NCBI GenBank assembly: GCA_031732795.1 | Contig: JAVMKC010000035.1 | Coordinates: 1 to 33,545 of the forward strand | Source: Accumulibacter sp031732795 | Lineage (GTDB): Bacteria > Pseudomonadota > Gammaproteobacteria > Burkholderiales > Rhodocyclaceae | DNA: 33,545 bases | Reading direction: 5' to 3' | Part shown: positions 7,606 through 17,321 of the stretch, piece after piece | How the letters are laid out: the number at the start of each line of letters is the position of its first letter | Numbering within the stretch: the stretch's first letter is position 1 | Notes under the pieces: model-generated | The model's input: only the letters and a program-made list of their open reading frames with translations | Told to the model about the DNA's origin: nothing | Database searches by the model: none | Made by a program: the position numbers and the translations under genes

Positions 7606-10600
7606 CTAAACGAGTTGCTCGCGCATGCGTAGCGCTTCTTCCATATCGACTTCGACGATACGCGATACGCCGGATTCCTGCATGGTGACTCCGACCAGTT
7701 GTTGCGCCATCTCCATGGTGATCTTATTGTGACTGATGAACAAAAACTGTGTATGGGTCGACATTTTGCGCACCATGTTACAGAAACGTTCGGTATTGGT
7801 GTCGTCCAACGGCGCATCCACCTCGTCGAGCAGGCAGAACGGCGCCGGATTGAGCTGAAACATCGAGAATACCAGCGCAATCGCCGTCAGGGCCTTTTCG
7901 CCACCGGAAAGTAGCTGAATCGAGGAATTTTTTTTCCCCGGCGGCTGCGCCATCACTTGCAGGCCGGCGTCGAGGATTTCGTCGCCGGTGATGATCAGCC
8001 GGGCTTCGCCGCCACCGAAAAGTGCTGGAAACAGTTCGCCGAAATTGCGGTTCACCGCATCGTAAGTGCTTTGCAGCAGTTCGCGTGTTTCCCGGTCGAT
8101 GCGGCGGATGGCGTTCTCCAGCGTTTCCATGGCCTGCGTCAGATCCGCCGACTGGGCGTCGAGATAGGTTTTTCGCTCGCGTGCCGCGTCGAGTTCGCCG
8201 AGCGCGGCCAGATTTACCTCGCCGAGCGCGTCGATCGCCCGCTGCAAGCCGTTGATCGCCGATTGCAGCGTCGAGGCGCGTGCGCCGGCCAGGAGACCGA
8301 TCAGCGCCGCCTCATCGGCCTGCGCTTCGCTGAGCTGGGCAGCGAATTGCGCGAAGCTCAAGGCGGCGGCCTGTTCCTTGAGTTTCAATTCGCCGATCGA
8401 ATCGCGCAGCGGAGCCAGGGTCTGCTCGATGCGCAGGCGCTGTTCATCGAAGCCGCGTAGGTTCTGTGTCGCCGTTTCGAGCGTGTCGCGGGACTGTGCC
8501 AGCGCTTGTTCGCCGGCGAGCCGCCGGTCGACGGCGGCGTGCAGTTGTGGTTCGAGGTCGTCGGCATCCAATGCGGCGATGCTTTCCTGGCAGCGCTCGC
8601 GTTCGACGGTGAGCTGTTGCAATTGCTGGGTGGCCAGTTCGCGGTTCGCGGAAAGTTCCTGCAATTTGCCCTGGCATTCGCGTTGCGAAAACTCCGCTTC
8701 GCGGCATTCCCGCTCGGCGCGGCTGACCTGTTCGCGCTCGTCACGCAACGCCCGTTCGCAGAACTCGCTGCGTTGTCGTGCGCTGTCGTGCTCCTTCTGC
8801 AAGGCGCCGATGTCGTTGCGTAGGCCGTCGATCGCTTCCTCGGCAAGCAGCAGGCGTTCGCTTTCGCCTTCCTCTTCGGCGAGCAGTTCGTCGAGGGCGG
8901 CGGCAATCTGCTGTTGCCGCTCACGAAAACGCTCACCGGCTTGTGCCAACTGCAGGGTTTCGACTTGCAGTGCGTGAGCCTGGCTTTGCAGAACAGTCGA
9001 TTGCTGCCGTGCATCGTGCAAGGCGCGCTGCGTTTCGGCGAGTTGCCTTTCGACCTCGGCGTGGCGGTCCTGCGCTTGCGCCAGGATCTGGTCCCGTTCG
9101 TCGATCCGCGCTACCAGGGTGTCGATTTCACGTTGCCGTTCAAGCAGTCCATGCGCGCCGGAATCGGCAGCGAACAGCGTCACGCAGTGCCGGCTGACCA
9201 GATCGCCGGCGGGTGTGACCCAGCAGTCGCTGTCGCCGAGCTCGCCGCGGCGCGACAACGCCGTGGCCAGATCGGGCGCCGTACGCACTCCTGCCAGCCA
9301 CTCGGCGAGGATCGTCCGCCACGCCGGTTGGGTGCAGCGGACCCGCGCCAGCAGTGAGTCGTGGACAGAGCTTTCGTGGGCGTCGGTTGTTGCCGGCGAT
9401 GATCCCGGCAATCGCAACGTCAAGCGGACTCCAGGCCGATCCTCGGCCCAGGCGGCATCCGCCGCGGCCGCCGGGCGTGCCGTCAACCGCTCGCGCAACA
9501 CGGCTTCGAGCGCTTCCTGCCAGCCGGGATCGATATCCAGCGTCTGCCACAACGGTTCGCCGTCCGCCAGACCGTGACGACGCAGCCAGTCGGCGAGTTG
9601 GCCGCTGTTGGCCAGCTTTTGTTGCAGTTGCTGCAGGGCGACCCGGCGGGCGTCGATCTCGGCGCGTTCCTTTTGTGCCTGTTGCAGCTCGCGCTGCCCG
9701 GCGCGCTGCGATTGTTCGAGCATCGGCAAGGCTTGTTGCCGGTCCTGTTGTCGGGCGCTGACGTCGTCGATCCGCTCCCGTAATTCGGCGAGCTGGTGCT
9801 GCTTGACGAGCAGTCTCTCCTCGTCGGGTGAGGCCAGGGATTCGGCGTCGCGGGCCAGACGCTCACGGCGACTGGCCACCGTCTGCAGCGCGCGTTGCGC
9901 ATGAGCGCGATTGGCCTGCTCGACGTGCAAGCGTCGTTCGGTTTCGGCGATCGCCTGTCGTTGCCGGCCGAGAGCTTCCTGGGCCTCGGCGTAAGCGTCC
10001 TCGGCCACGGGCAGCCGCGCCTGGCAGTCTTCCAGCCGCGCTTGGCTCTGCTCGAGACGATGGTCGCTCAATGTACGCAGCTCCTGCCAGCGCTGTTCAT
10101 CGTCGGCGTGTTTTTGCAGTTGTTCATTCCAGCGCTGGTGTTCGGCACTCAATTGCGTCGCCCGGGTCTGGAATTCACGCAATGAATCGCGACGATGGCG
10201 GATTTCGGCCTCCAGACGGGCGACCTCGGCGTTGGCGGCGTACAACCGGCCTTGCATGGCATGGACGTCGTCGCTGGCGCTGAAGTGGCTCTCACGCGCT
10301 TCTTCCAAGCGGGCCTCGAGTTCGCGCAGGCTGGCGTGGCGGGCTTCCAGTTCGTTACTCGCCTGGGTGATTTCGCCGGCCAGCCGTTCGCGCTCGGTTT
10401 GCGCGTCCTGGCGGCGTAACAACCACAGCAAATGTTGCTTGCCGGTCAGTTCGTTCTGCAGTTCGCGGTATTGACGGGCGACGCCGGCCTGGCTTTCGAG
10501 GCGTTCCATCTGCGCCGCCAGCTCGAGACGGATGTCTTCGACCCGGGTCAGATTCTCGCGGGTGTCGGCGAGCCGACGTTCGGTTTCCTTGCGCCGTTCC

Positions 10601-11121
10601 TTATAGCGGGTTACCCCGGCGGCTTCCTCGAGAAAAACGCGCAGTTCGTCCGGGCGGGCTTCAATCAACCGCGAAATGGTCCCCTGGCCGATGATCGCGT
10701 AAGCGCGCGGCCCGAGACCGGTGCCGAGAAAAAGATCGGTGACGTCGCGGCGGCGGACGTGCAGATTGTTGATGTAATACTCGGATTGGCCGTTGCGTGT
10801 CAGCAGCCGCTTGACCGACAGCTCGGCGTATTGCGACCATTGACCACTCAAACGGCCGAGCGAGTTGTCGAAGACCAGCTCGACGGCGGCGCGCGAAACC
10901 GGTTTGCGTGATCCGGAACCGTTGAAAATCACGTCCTGCATCGATTCGCCGCGCAATTCGGACGCCTTCGACTCGCCGAGCACCCAACGCACCGAATCCA
11001 TCACATTCGATTTGCCGCAGCCGTTCGGTCCGACCACGCCGACCAGTTGGCCGGGCAGGGCGATGGTCGTCGGATCGACGAACGATTTGAAACCGGCGAG
11101 CTTGAGTTTGGTCAGACGCAT
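7606..11121 (-). CDS. smc: Chromosome segregation protein SMC
   Basis: Structural-maintenance-of-chromosomes ATPase that organises and helps segregate the chromosome with ScpA and ScpB. 1171 residues, normal for bacterial SMC. Walker A GPNGCGKSN lies at 31-39. A long Glu/Gln/Arg-rich coiled coil is interrupted by a hinge (roughly 500-670) that contains WAEDRPGVRLTLR and WVTPAGDLVSRHCV. A second coiled coil follows, then the ABC signature LLSGGEKALTAIAL and Walker B FCLLDEVDAPLDDTN at the C-terminus. It is the first gene of the minus-strand run and divergent to queF. No strong Shine-Dalgarno precedes the ATG. The gap to zipA is a few bases. Confidence 0.97.
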   Translation of the reverse strand: MRLTKLKLAGFKSFVDPTTIALPGQLVGVVGPNGCGKSNVMDSVRWVLGESKASELRGESMQDVIFNGSGSRKPVSRAAVELVFDNSLGRLSGQWSQYAELSVKRLLTRNGQSEYYINNLHVRRRDVTDLFLGTGLGPRAYAIIGQGTISRLIEARPDELRVFLEEAAGVTRYKERRKETERRLADTRENLTRVEDIRLELAAQMERLESQAGVARQYRELQNELTGKQHLLWLLRRQDAQTERERLAGEITQASNELEARHASLRELEARLEEARESHFSASDDVHAMQGRLYAANAEVARLEAEIRHRRDSLREFQTRATQLSAEHQRWNEQLQKHADDEQRWQELRTLSDHRLEQSQARLEDCQARLPVAEDAYAEAQEALGRQRQAIAETERRLHVEQANRAHAQRALQTVASRRERLARDAESLASPDEERLLVKQHQLAELRERIDDVSARQQDRQQALPMLEQSQRAGQRELQQAQKERAEIDARRVALQQLQQKLANSGQLADWLRRHGLADGEPLWQTLDIDPGWQEALEAVLRERLTARPAAAADAAWAEDRPGVRLTLRLPGSSPATTDAHESSVHDSLLARVRCTQPAWRTILAEWLAGVRTAPDLATALSRRGELGDSDCWVTPAGDLVSRHCVTLFAADSGAHGLLERQREIDTLVARIDERDQILAQAQDRHAEVERQLAETQRALHDARQQSTVLQSQAHALQVETLQLAQAGERFRERQQQIAAALDELLAEEEGESERLLLAEEAIDGLRNDIGALQKEHDSARQRSEFCERALRDEREQVSRAERECREAEFSQRECQGKLQELSANRELATQQLQQLTVERERCQESIAALDADDLEPQLHAAVDRRLAGEQALAQSRDTLETATQNLRGFDEQRLRIEQTLAPLRDSIGELKLKEQAAALSFAQFAAQLSEAQADEAALIGLLAGARASTLQSAINGLQRAIDALGEVNLAALGELDAARERKTYLDAQSADLTQAMETLENAIRRIDRETRELLQSTYDAVNRNFGELFPALFGGGEARLIITGDEILDAGLQVMAQPPGKKNSSIQLLSGGEKALTAIALVFSMFQLNPAPFCLLDEVDAPLDDTNTERFCNMVRKMSTHTQFLFISHNKITMEMAQQLVGVTMQESGVSRIVEVDMEEALRMREQLV

Positions 11122-11224
11122 GAACCGAAACGCGGTCTCGGCAGCCGCGTTGAAAAATAAGCGGAAAATCGGGGTCGAACGGGGGGTGGGCGAGTGGCCG
11201 GACGCGACCCCGTCGGCGGGCGCC

Positions 11225-11230
11225 TATAAT
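11225..11230 (+). promoter_or_regulatory. Candidate -10 box for queF
   Basis: A perfect TATAAT lies in the 216-bp gap between divergent smc and queF, about 108 bp before the queF ATG. I find no convincing -35 hexamer at 16-18 bp, so this is only a weak promoter candidate. Confidence 0.3.
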
Positions 11231-11337
11231 ACCCTATCCCTTGCCCTTACCATTCGCCGATCATTCATCGATCAATTTCAAAAACTTCCCCTTTGGTGCC
11301 GCTTCTTGTACCGGGTTCAACCATCAATTTTCAGCCG

Positions 11338-11757
11338 ATGTCCACTTCACCCAGCCAATCGCTCGAAACATTCGTCAATCCGGCGCCGCAGCGGGATTTT
11401 CACATTCATATGGAAATCCCCGAATTCACCTGTTTATGTCCGAAAACCGGTCAGCCGGATTTCGCCACTTTGCTGCTGGACTACATTCCGGAAAAATATT
11501 GTGTCGAATTGAAGAGCCTCAAGCTGTACATCTGGTCGTTCCGCAACGTCGGCTGCTTTCACGAGGCGGTGACCAACCGCATCCTCGACGATCTGGTGGC
11601 GGCCACCGCGCCGCGGTACATGAAACTGACCGCCAAGTTCTACGTTCGCGGCGGCATTTTCACCACCGTCGTCGCCGAGCACCGCCGCTCCGACTGGACG
11701 CCGACGCCGCGGGTCGATCTGTCGGTCATCGACAGCCAGTCGTGTACACGTGGCTGA
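11338..11757 (+). CDS. queF: NADPH-dependent 7-cyano-7-deazaguanine (preQ0) reductase
   Basis: Reduces preQ0 to preQ1 in the queuosine tRNA-modification pathway. 139 residues from the ATG at 11338, i.e. the short unimodular QueF type of Bacillus YkvM. The nucleophile Cys34 and Asp41 in CLCPKTGQPDF keep the seven-residue spacing of Cys55/Asp62 in B. subtilis. The NADPH motif ELKSLKLY (57-64) and FRNVGCFHE with Glu76 are present. The frame could be extended to a GTG at 11293, but the ATG matches the family start. The Shine-Dalgarno is weak for both. Other queuosine genes are not in the window. Confidence 0.93.
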   Translation: MSTSPSQSLETFVNPAPQRDFHIHMEIPEFTCLCPKTGQPDFATLLLDYIPEKYCVELKSLKLYIWSFRNVGCFHEAVTNRILDDLVAATAPRYMKLTAKFYVRGGIFTTVVAEHRRSDWTPTPRVDLSVIDSQSCTRG

Positions 11758-11921
11758 ACGGAATCGAGCGCGTTGACGTCGGCAACGCATGATTCTTGCG
11801 AAGACGGACCAGATTCAACGCCTGGTGTTCAAGGCTTGGGTCGCACGTCGACGATATTTTGCGGTAGGCTCCGCACTTTGCTTGGCAGTTGGTTTGCCGC
11901 TTTGCCGTTACGGTTTTCGTC

Positions 11922-13178
11922 ATGAAAAAATCCACGATTCTGTTGCTGATCGCACTGTTGGCGGCTGTTGCCGGCGGGGGGTACTGGTATCGCAGCGCTT
12001 CTTCGGCGCCGGCGGCGGCCAGCAAAGTCATGCCACCGGTGCCGGTAACGGTGGCGCGGGCCGGTGTTGCCGACGTGCCGCTGCTGCTCGATGTCGTCGG
12101 GCGTGCGGAAGCCTACGAGAGCGTGACTCTCAAGGCGCGGGTCGATGGACAGGTGGCGGCGGTAGCCTACGTCGAAGGCCAGCACGTCCAGCCCGGCCAA
12201 GTGCTGGTCAAGCTCGATCCAGGTGATTTCGACGCCCGGCTCAAGCAGGCGCAAGCCGCGTTGCGCCGCGATGAAGTCCAATTGAGCAAGGCGCGGGCCG
12301 ATGTGCAGCGTTATCTGGCGCTCAAGGAGCGCGGCTTCATTTCCGAGGAAAAGGTCAATGATCTGCGTACCGTCGAGGCGGCGGCGGCGGCGACACTCAA
12401 GGCGGATCAGGCGGCGATCGATCTGGCTCGCCGACAGTTGGATTACGCGACGATCCGCGCGCCGTTTGCCGGTGTAGTCGGAGCGCGGCTGGTGTTCCCC
12501 GGCTCGGCGGTCAAGGTCAATGATACGGCGCTGGCGGTGGTCAACCGTGTGCAGCCGCTGTATGTCACCTTCTCGGTTCCCGAACGGCACTTGCCGGGGT
12601 TGCGCCGTGCCAAGGCCGGCGGCGAACTTGTGGCGCTGGTGAGCCTGCCGTCCGACAAGACGCAGCGTTTTTCCGGCAAAGTGAAATTCATCGACAACGC
12701 CGTCGACGCGGCTACCGGAACGATCCAGTTGAAAGCACTGCTCGACAATGCGCAGGAAAAATTGACTCCCGGGCAGTTCGTCGATGTCAGCGTGGTGCTC
12801 GAATCGCTGAAAGGCGTGGTCGTCGTTCCGGATGAAGCGGTGCAGCAAGGGCAGGACGGCAATTTCCTGTTCGTCGTCCTGCCGAACAACACCGTCGAAC
12901 CGCGCAAGATCGAGGTGCAGACCAGTCATCGCGGACTGACGGTGATCGCCAAGGGAGTCGCAACCGGCGAAACGGTGGTCACCGACGGGCAATTGCGCTT
13001 GACCAAAGGCGCCACGGTGCAGGTCAAATCACCGTCGGCGGACGCGTCTCCGTCTCCGGCCCCGGCTCCGTCTCCAGCCGCTGGTGCGCCGGCTGCCGCG
13101 GTGACTCCAGCGACTCCGGCGCCGGCAGCCTCCCCGGTAACGCCGACTCCGCCGCCGGCCGGTCGCGCTGAACGTTGA
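11922..13178 (+). CDS. RND efflux periplasmic adaptor (membrane fusion protein)
   Basis: 418 residues. An N-terminal signal-anchor (STILLLIALLAAVAGGGYWY) without a lipobox cysteine is followed by the biotinyl-lipoyl-like half motif VEGQHVQPGQVLVKLDP. An Ala-rich alpha-hairpin (about residues 100-155), the second lipoyl half ATIRAPFAGVVGARLV, and beta-barrel and membrane-proximal domains (KLTPGQFVDVSVVL, VVVPDEAVQQ) complete the family architecture. The last 50 or so residues are an unusual Pro/Ala/Ser-rich tail of low complexity. The pump gene follows after 10 bp, and the stop overlaps its ribosome-binding region. Adaptor and pump should form an inner-membrane-spanning export complex. No outer-membrane channel gene is adjacent, so an unlinked TolC-like protein is presumably used. 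Substrate cannot be predicted. Confidence 0.93.
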   Translation: MKKSTILLLIALLAAVAGGGYWYRSASSAPAAASKVMPPVPVTVARAGVADVPLLLDVVGRAEAYESVTLKARVDGQVAAVAYVEGQHVQPGQVLVKLDPGDFDARLKQAQAALRRDEVQLSKARADVQRYLALKERGFISEEKVNDLRTVEAAAAATLKADQAAIDLARRQLDYATIRAPFAGVVGARLVFPGSAVKVNDTALAVVNRVQPLYVTFSVPERHLPGLRRAKAGGELVALVSLPSDKTQRFSGKVKFIDNAVDAATGTIQLKALLDNAQEKLTPGQFVDVSVVLESLKGVVVVPDEAVQQGQDGNFLFVVLPNNTVEPRKIEVQTSHRGLTVIAKGVATGETVVTDGQLRLTKGATVQVKSPSADASPSPAPAPSPAAGAPAAAVTPATPAPAASPVTPTPPPAGRAER

Positions 13179-13188
13179 GGACAGACGC

Positions 13189-16100
13189 GTGAATCTGCCC
13201 GAACTGTGCATCCGCCGTCCGGTGATGACCACGCTGCTGATGGCGGCGTTCCTGATCTTCGGCCTGATCGGTTATCGCGCGCTGCCGGTCTCCGAATTGC
13301 CGAGCGTCGATTTTCCGACCATTTCGGTGACTGCCAACCTGCCGGGCGCGTCGCCGGAAACGATGGCCGCGTCGGTGGCGACGCCGTTGGAAGGCCAGTT
13401 CTCGACGATTGCCGGCCTCGATTCGATGACCTCGACCAGCGCGCAGGGATCGACCTCGATCACCCTGCAGTTTTCGCTCGACCGCAACATCGACGCCGCG
13501 GCTCAGGACGTGCAATCGGCGATTTCGGCGGCGCTGCGCCGGCTGCCGCCGAACATGCCGACTCCGCCGTCATTCCGCAAGGTCAATCCGGCCGATTCGC
13601 CGATTTTCTACATCGCCATGCTGTCGCCGACGCTGCCGCTGTCGCTGGTCAATGAATATGCGGAAACGCAACTGGCGCAGCGCTTGTCGACGATTCCCGG
13701 CGTTGCGCAGGTGCAGATTTTCGGTTCGCAGAAGTACGCCGTGCGTATCCAGGCCAATCCCGACCAGCTCGCCAGCCGTGGCATCGGCCTCGACGAACTG
13801 CAGCAGTCGCTGGCGCAGAACAACGTCAATCAGCCGGTCGGCCAGCTCGACGGCCGGCGGCAGACCTTCGCCATCAAGGCCGACGGCCAGTTGTCCACGG
13901 CCGCGGAATTCCGGCCGCTGATCGTCACCTGGCGCAACGGCGCGCCGGTACGGCTCGAAGACGTCGCCAGTGCGGTGGACAGCGTCGAAAACATCCGTCT
14001 GGCCAGTTGGAACGTCGACAAGCGGGCGATCGTTCTGGCCATTCAGCGCCAGCCCGGTGCCAACACCATCGAAACCGTCGATTCGATCAAACGCATCCTG
14101 CCGGCGTTCCAGGCCAAGCTGCCGGCGGCGATCACCCTCAACGTGCTCTTCGACCGCAGTCTCTCGATCCGTGACTCGATTCACGACGTGCAATTCACGC
14201 TGATCCTTTCCGGCATCCTGGTTCTGCTGGTGATTCTGCTGTTTTTGCGCAATCTGTCGGCGACGGTCATTCCCAGTCTGGCGCTGCCGATCTCGGTGAT
14301 CGGCACCTTCGCGGTGATGTCGTTGCTCGGTTACAGCCTGAACAATCTGTCGCTGCTGGCGTTGACTCTGTCGGTCGGTTTCGTCGTCGATGACGCGATC
14401 GTGATGCTCGAAAACATCGTCCGCCACGTCGAAGCCGGTGAAGACGCCGTGCCCGCGGCGATCATCGGCTCGCGTGAAATCGGTTTCACGATCATTTCGA
14501 TGACGCTGTCGCTGATGGCGGTGTTCATCCCGGTGCTGTTCATGAGCGGCATCGTCGGGCGGCTGCTGCACGAATTCGCGGTGACCATCTGCGTGGCGAT
14601 TCTGGTTTCGGGCTTCGTCTCGCTGACGCTGACGCCGATGCTCTGCAGCCGCTATCTGAAACACGCCGCCCCGGAAGAGCACGGCCGCGTCTTCCAGCTT
14701 TTCGAACGCTTCTTCACCGCGCTGCTCGCCGGTTACGAACGCACGCTGCGTCTGGCGATGGACCACCCGCGGACCTTGCTGGCCAGCTTTTTCGCCACGC
14801 TGGCGCTGACCGTGCTGCTGTTCGGCAACGTTCCCAAGGACTTCCTCCCCGCCGGCGATTCGGGGCAGATCATCTGTTTCACCGAAGGCGCGCAGGACGT
14901 CTCTTTCGCCTCGATGGTCCAGCATCAGCGGGCGCTGGCCGAAATCGTCGGCAAAGACCCGGATGTCGCGTCGTTCATGTCGGCGGTTGGCGCCGGCGGC
15001 ATCCGGCCGACCGCCAATACCGGCACGATCTTCATGATCCTCAAACCGCGCGATCAGCGGCGATCGTCCCCCGACCAGATCATCCAGCGTTTGCGCCCGC
15101 AACTCGCCGCCGTTCCCGGCATCAAGGCCTATATGCAGAATCCGCCGGTGATCCGCATCGGCGGCCAGATCACCGCTGCGCAATATCAATACACGCTGCA
15201 GGACACCGATCTCGACGAACTCTATCGATGGACTGGCGAACTCACCGGCCGCATCCGCCAGTTGCCCGGATTCGTCGATGTCGCCAACAACCTCAACAAC
15301 CTCAGTCCGGTCGTCGCCCTGGATATCGACCGCGACCGCCTGGCGGCGCTCGGGCTGACTTACGGTCAGGTCGAGGACGCTTTGCAGAGCGCTTTCAGCG
15401 CCCGGCAGGTGTCGACGATCTACGGCTCGACCAACCAGTATCAGGTGATCCTCGAAGTGGCGGATCAATACCAGGCCGACCCGGCGGCGCTGGCCAAGCT
15501 TTACGTGCGCAGCAGCAGCGGCAAACTGGTGCCGCTGGATACGGTGGCGCGGGTCAATCGCAAGACGCAGGCGCTGACCGTCAACCACCAGGGCCAACTG
15601 CCCGCGGTGACCATTTCCTTCAATCTGCTGCCCGGCGTCTCGCTCGGCGAGGCGGTGGATCGGATCAAGGCGCTCGAACAGGAACTGCGGATTCCGGTGT
15701 CGCTCAACACCAGTCTGCAAGGCACCGCACAAGCCTTCCAGGCCTCGCTGCAGGGACTCGGCGTGCTGTTGCTGGTGGCGATCCTGGTGGTGTATCTGGT
15801 GCTTGGCGTGCTCTATGAAAGCTTCATCCACCCGCTGACCATTCTTTCCGGGTTGCCGTCCGCCGGACTGGGAGCCTTGCTGACCCTGTTCCTGTTCGGC
15901 GTCGATCTCAGCTTGTATGCCTTCGTCGGCGTGATCATGCTGATCGGCATCGTCAAGAAAAACGCGATCATGATGATCGACTTCGCGCTGGAACGGCAGC
16001 GCGGTGACGGTATGCCGGCGGCGCAGGCGATCTTTCAAGCCAGCCTGATCCGTTTCCGGCCGATCATGATGACCACCATGGCCGCGCTGGTCGGCACGCT

Positions 16101-16296
16101 GCCGATCGCCCTAGGCATCGGCGCTGGTGCCGAAGTCCGCCAGCCGCTCGGTCTGGCGGTGGTCGGCGGCCTGCTGCTTTCGCAATTTCTGACGCTGTAC
16201 CTGACGCCGGTGGTCTATCTGTACATGGATCGCTATACCCGGGACGGCCAGCGCACTGGCCAGCGTCCGGGGGCGATGGAGCAGCCGGTCGTTTGA
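13189..16296 (+). CDS. RND (HAE1/AcrB-type) inner-membrane efflux pump
   Basis: 1035 residues, standard for proton-driven hydrophobe/amphiphile RND exporters. It has the N-terminal helix (TTLLMAAFLIFGLIGYRALPVSELP), two large periplasmic loops and twelve expected membrane segments. The paired Asp of TM4 in SVGFVVDDAIVMLENIVRH (around residue 400) corresponds to AcrB Asp407/408 of the proton relay. Duplicate C-terminal features such as GIVKKNAIMMIDFALE and FRPIMMTTMAALVG are present. The start is GTG at 13189, with GAGGA seven bases upstream, just after the adaptor stop. The MdtB/MdtC-like branch is the nearest resemblance by eye, but the true subfamily needs a tree. Confidence 0.95.
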   Translation: MNLPELCIRRPVMTTLLMAAFLIFGLIGYRALPVSELPSVDFPTISVTANLPGASPETMAASVATPLEGQFSTIAGLDSMTSTSAQGSTSITLQFSLDRNIDAAAQDVQSAISAALRRLPPNMPTPPSFRKVNPADSPIFYIAMLSPTLPLSLVNEYAETQLAQRLSTIPGVAQVQIFGSQKYAVRIQANPDQLASRGIGLDELQQSLAQNNVNQPVGQLDGRRQTFAIKADGQLSTAAEFRPLIVTWRNGAPVRLEDVASAVDSVENIRLASWNVDKRAIVLAIQRQPGANTIETVDSIKRILPAFQAKLPAAITLNVLFDRSLSIRDSIHDVQFTLILSGILVLLVILLFLRNLSATVIPSLALPISVIGTFAVMSLLGYSLNNLSLLALTLSVGFVVDDAIVMLENIVRHVEAGEDAVPAAIIGSREIGFTIISMTLSLMAVFIPVLFMSGIVGRLLHEFAVTICVAILVSGFVSLTLTPMLCSRYLKHAAPEEHGRVFQLFERFFTALLAGYERTLRLAMDHPRTLLASFFATLALTVLLFGNVPKDFLPAGDSGQIICFTEGAQDVSFASMVQHQRALAEIVGKDPDVASFMSAVGAGGIRPTANTGTIFMILKPRDQRRSSPDQIIQRLRPQLAAVPGIKAYMQNPPVIRIGGQITAAQYQYTLQDTDLDELYRWTGELTGRIRQLPGFVDVANNLNNLSPVVALDIDRDRLAALGLTYGQVEDALQSAFSARQVSTIYGSTNQYQVILEVADQYQADPAALAKLYVRSSSGKLVPLDTVARVNRKTQALTVNHQGQLPAVTISFNLLPGVSLGEAVDRIKALEQELRIPVSLNTSLQGTAQAFQASLQGLGVLLLVAILVVYLVLGVLYESFIHPLTILSGLPSAGLGALLTLFLFGVDLSLYAFVGVIMLIGIVKKNAIMMIDFALERQRGDGMPAAQAIFQASLIRFRPIMMTTMAALVGTLPIALGIGAGAEVRQPLGLAVVGGLLLSQFLTLYLTPVVYLYMDRYTRDGQRTGQRPGAMEQPVV

Positions 16297-16427
16297 GTCG
16301 ATAAGTCGTTCATCCCGGCTCTTCGCGGCGGCAAGTGGCACTCTGGCGCGCGTGCACCAACCAATCGCCGGAAATGCTGCCGTTTCCGTTTCGGGGTTTG
16401 CGTAGCGATGGCGACCCAAACCGGCGC

Positions 16428-17321
16428 TCAGCCGTTGCCTGCCGCCCGTCCCCCGCTACGCCAGGCCGACGACAGCCCGGCGATGCCAATCAGCAGCATC
16501 CCGGCCACTGCCGCGTTGTCCGGCCAATGATCGAAAACCAGCCAGCCGAGCAGGCTTGCCCACACCAGTTGCATGTACAGCAGTGGCGAAAGCAGCGATG
16601 CGGGCGACTGGCGAAAGGCGTGAATCAACAGAAAGTGGCCGACACCGCCATAAATGCCCAATGAAGCGATCAGTAGCGCCTGACCCGGTGTTGGCCAACG
16701 GCCGTCCCAAGTGATCGGCAGCAACGATGACATCGCCAGCGTGCCGATCAGGGCGGTATAGAACAATAGACGCAATGGCGGTTCGCTGGCGGTCAGTCGT
16801 CGGGTCAGCAACTGGTAGCCCGCGTAGCAAAAACCGGCACCGAGCGCATAAGCGACGCCGGAACCGGCCAAGGCGCCACCTGGACGGACGATCAGCAACA
16901 CCCCGACGAAACCGATCACCAAGGCCAGGCCGTTCCGCAGCCGTACTTTCTCGCCGAGAAACGGGCCGGCGAAAATGGCCACCAGCAGTGGTGCGATGAA
17001 GACCAGGGCCGTCGTTTCGGCCAGCGGCAGGGTGCGCAATGCCAGTTGTCCAAGCAAGGTCACGGCCACCAGTGACAGACCGCGCAGCACCATCCATCCC
17101 GGCTGGCGAGTCAGCAGCAGTTGGCGGCCGCTGCCCGGCAGGATCGTCAGCCCCATCAACAGCAGATGCACCAGATAGCGCCCCCAGACCAGCAGCGGAA
17201 CGTCCAGGAAAGCGCTCAGGTGCTTGGCCGTGGTATCGAGCAGCGCGAAAAGCAGCATCGCCAGCAGGCACGATACCAGGGCGCCGATCGGCAACGTGGG
17301 TGGTCTGTTCTCACTCGGCAC
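16428..17321 (-). CDS. EamA/DMT-superfamily transporter
   Basis: 297 residues with about ten hydrophobic segments arranged as two EamA repeats. The first runs from LVSCLLAMLLFALLDTTAKHL to LPLAETTALVFIAPLLVAIF, the second from GVAYALGAGFCYAGYQLL to LLYMQLVWASLLGWLVF. The conserved end-of-repeat signature (ETTALVFIAPLLVAIFAGPFLGEKV) is clear. Such proteins export or exchange small metabolites across the inner membrane; substrate unknown. The GTG start at 17321 overlaps the nnr stop by 11 bp, with no strong Shine-Dalgarno, consistent with coupling to nnr. It is the last gene of the ankyrin-deacetylase-nnr run. Downstream, a small hairpin (CGGAAA/TTTCCG) lies in the 131-bp gap, without a T-tract. 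Confidence 0.9.
   Translation of the reverse strand: MPSENRPPTLPIGALVSCLLAMLLFALLDTTAKHLSAFLDVPLLVWGRYLVHLLLMGLTILPGSGRQLLLTRQPGWMVLRGLSLVAVTLLGQLALRTLPLAETTALVFIAPLLVAIFAGPFLGEKVRLRNGLALVIGFVGVLLIVRPGGALAGSGVAYALGAGFCYAGYQLLTRRLTASEPPLRLLFYTALIGTLAMSSLLPITWDGRWPTPGQALLIASLGIYGGVGHFLLIHAFRQSPASLLSPLLYMQLVWASLLGWLVFDHWPDNAAVAGMLLIGIAGLSSAWRSGGRAAGNG

Noticed and set aside
11171..11211. GGGGTCG/CGACCCC inverted repeat between smc and queF as a terminator or riboswitch
   Set aside because: The loop is 27 nt, there is no T-tract, and the sequence does not resemble a preQ1 aptamer; it also lies upstream of the only plausible -10 box.
13570..16038. An 822-codon open frame on the minus strand, antisense to the RND pump
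   Set aside because: Same reason: extreme His/Arg/Asp/Gln bias, no membrane segments or motifs, and fully opposite a well-conserved gene.
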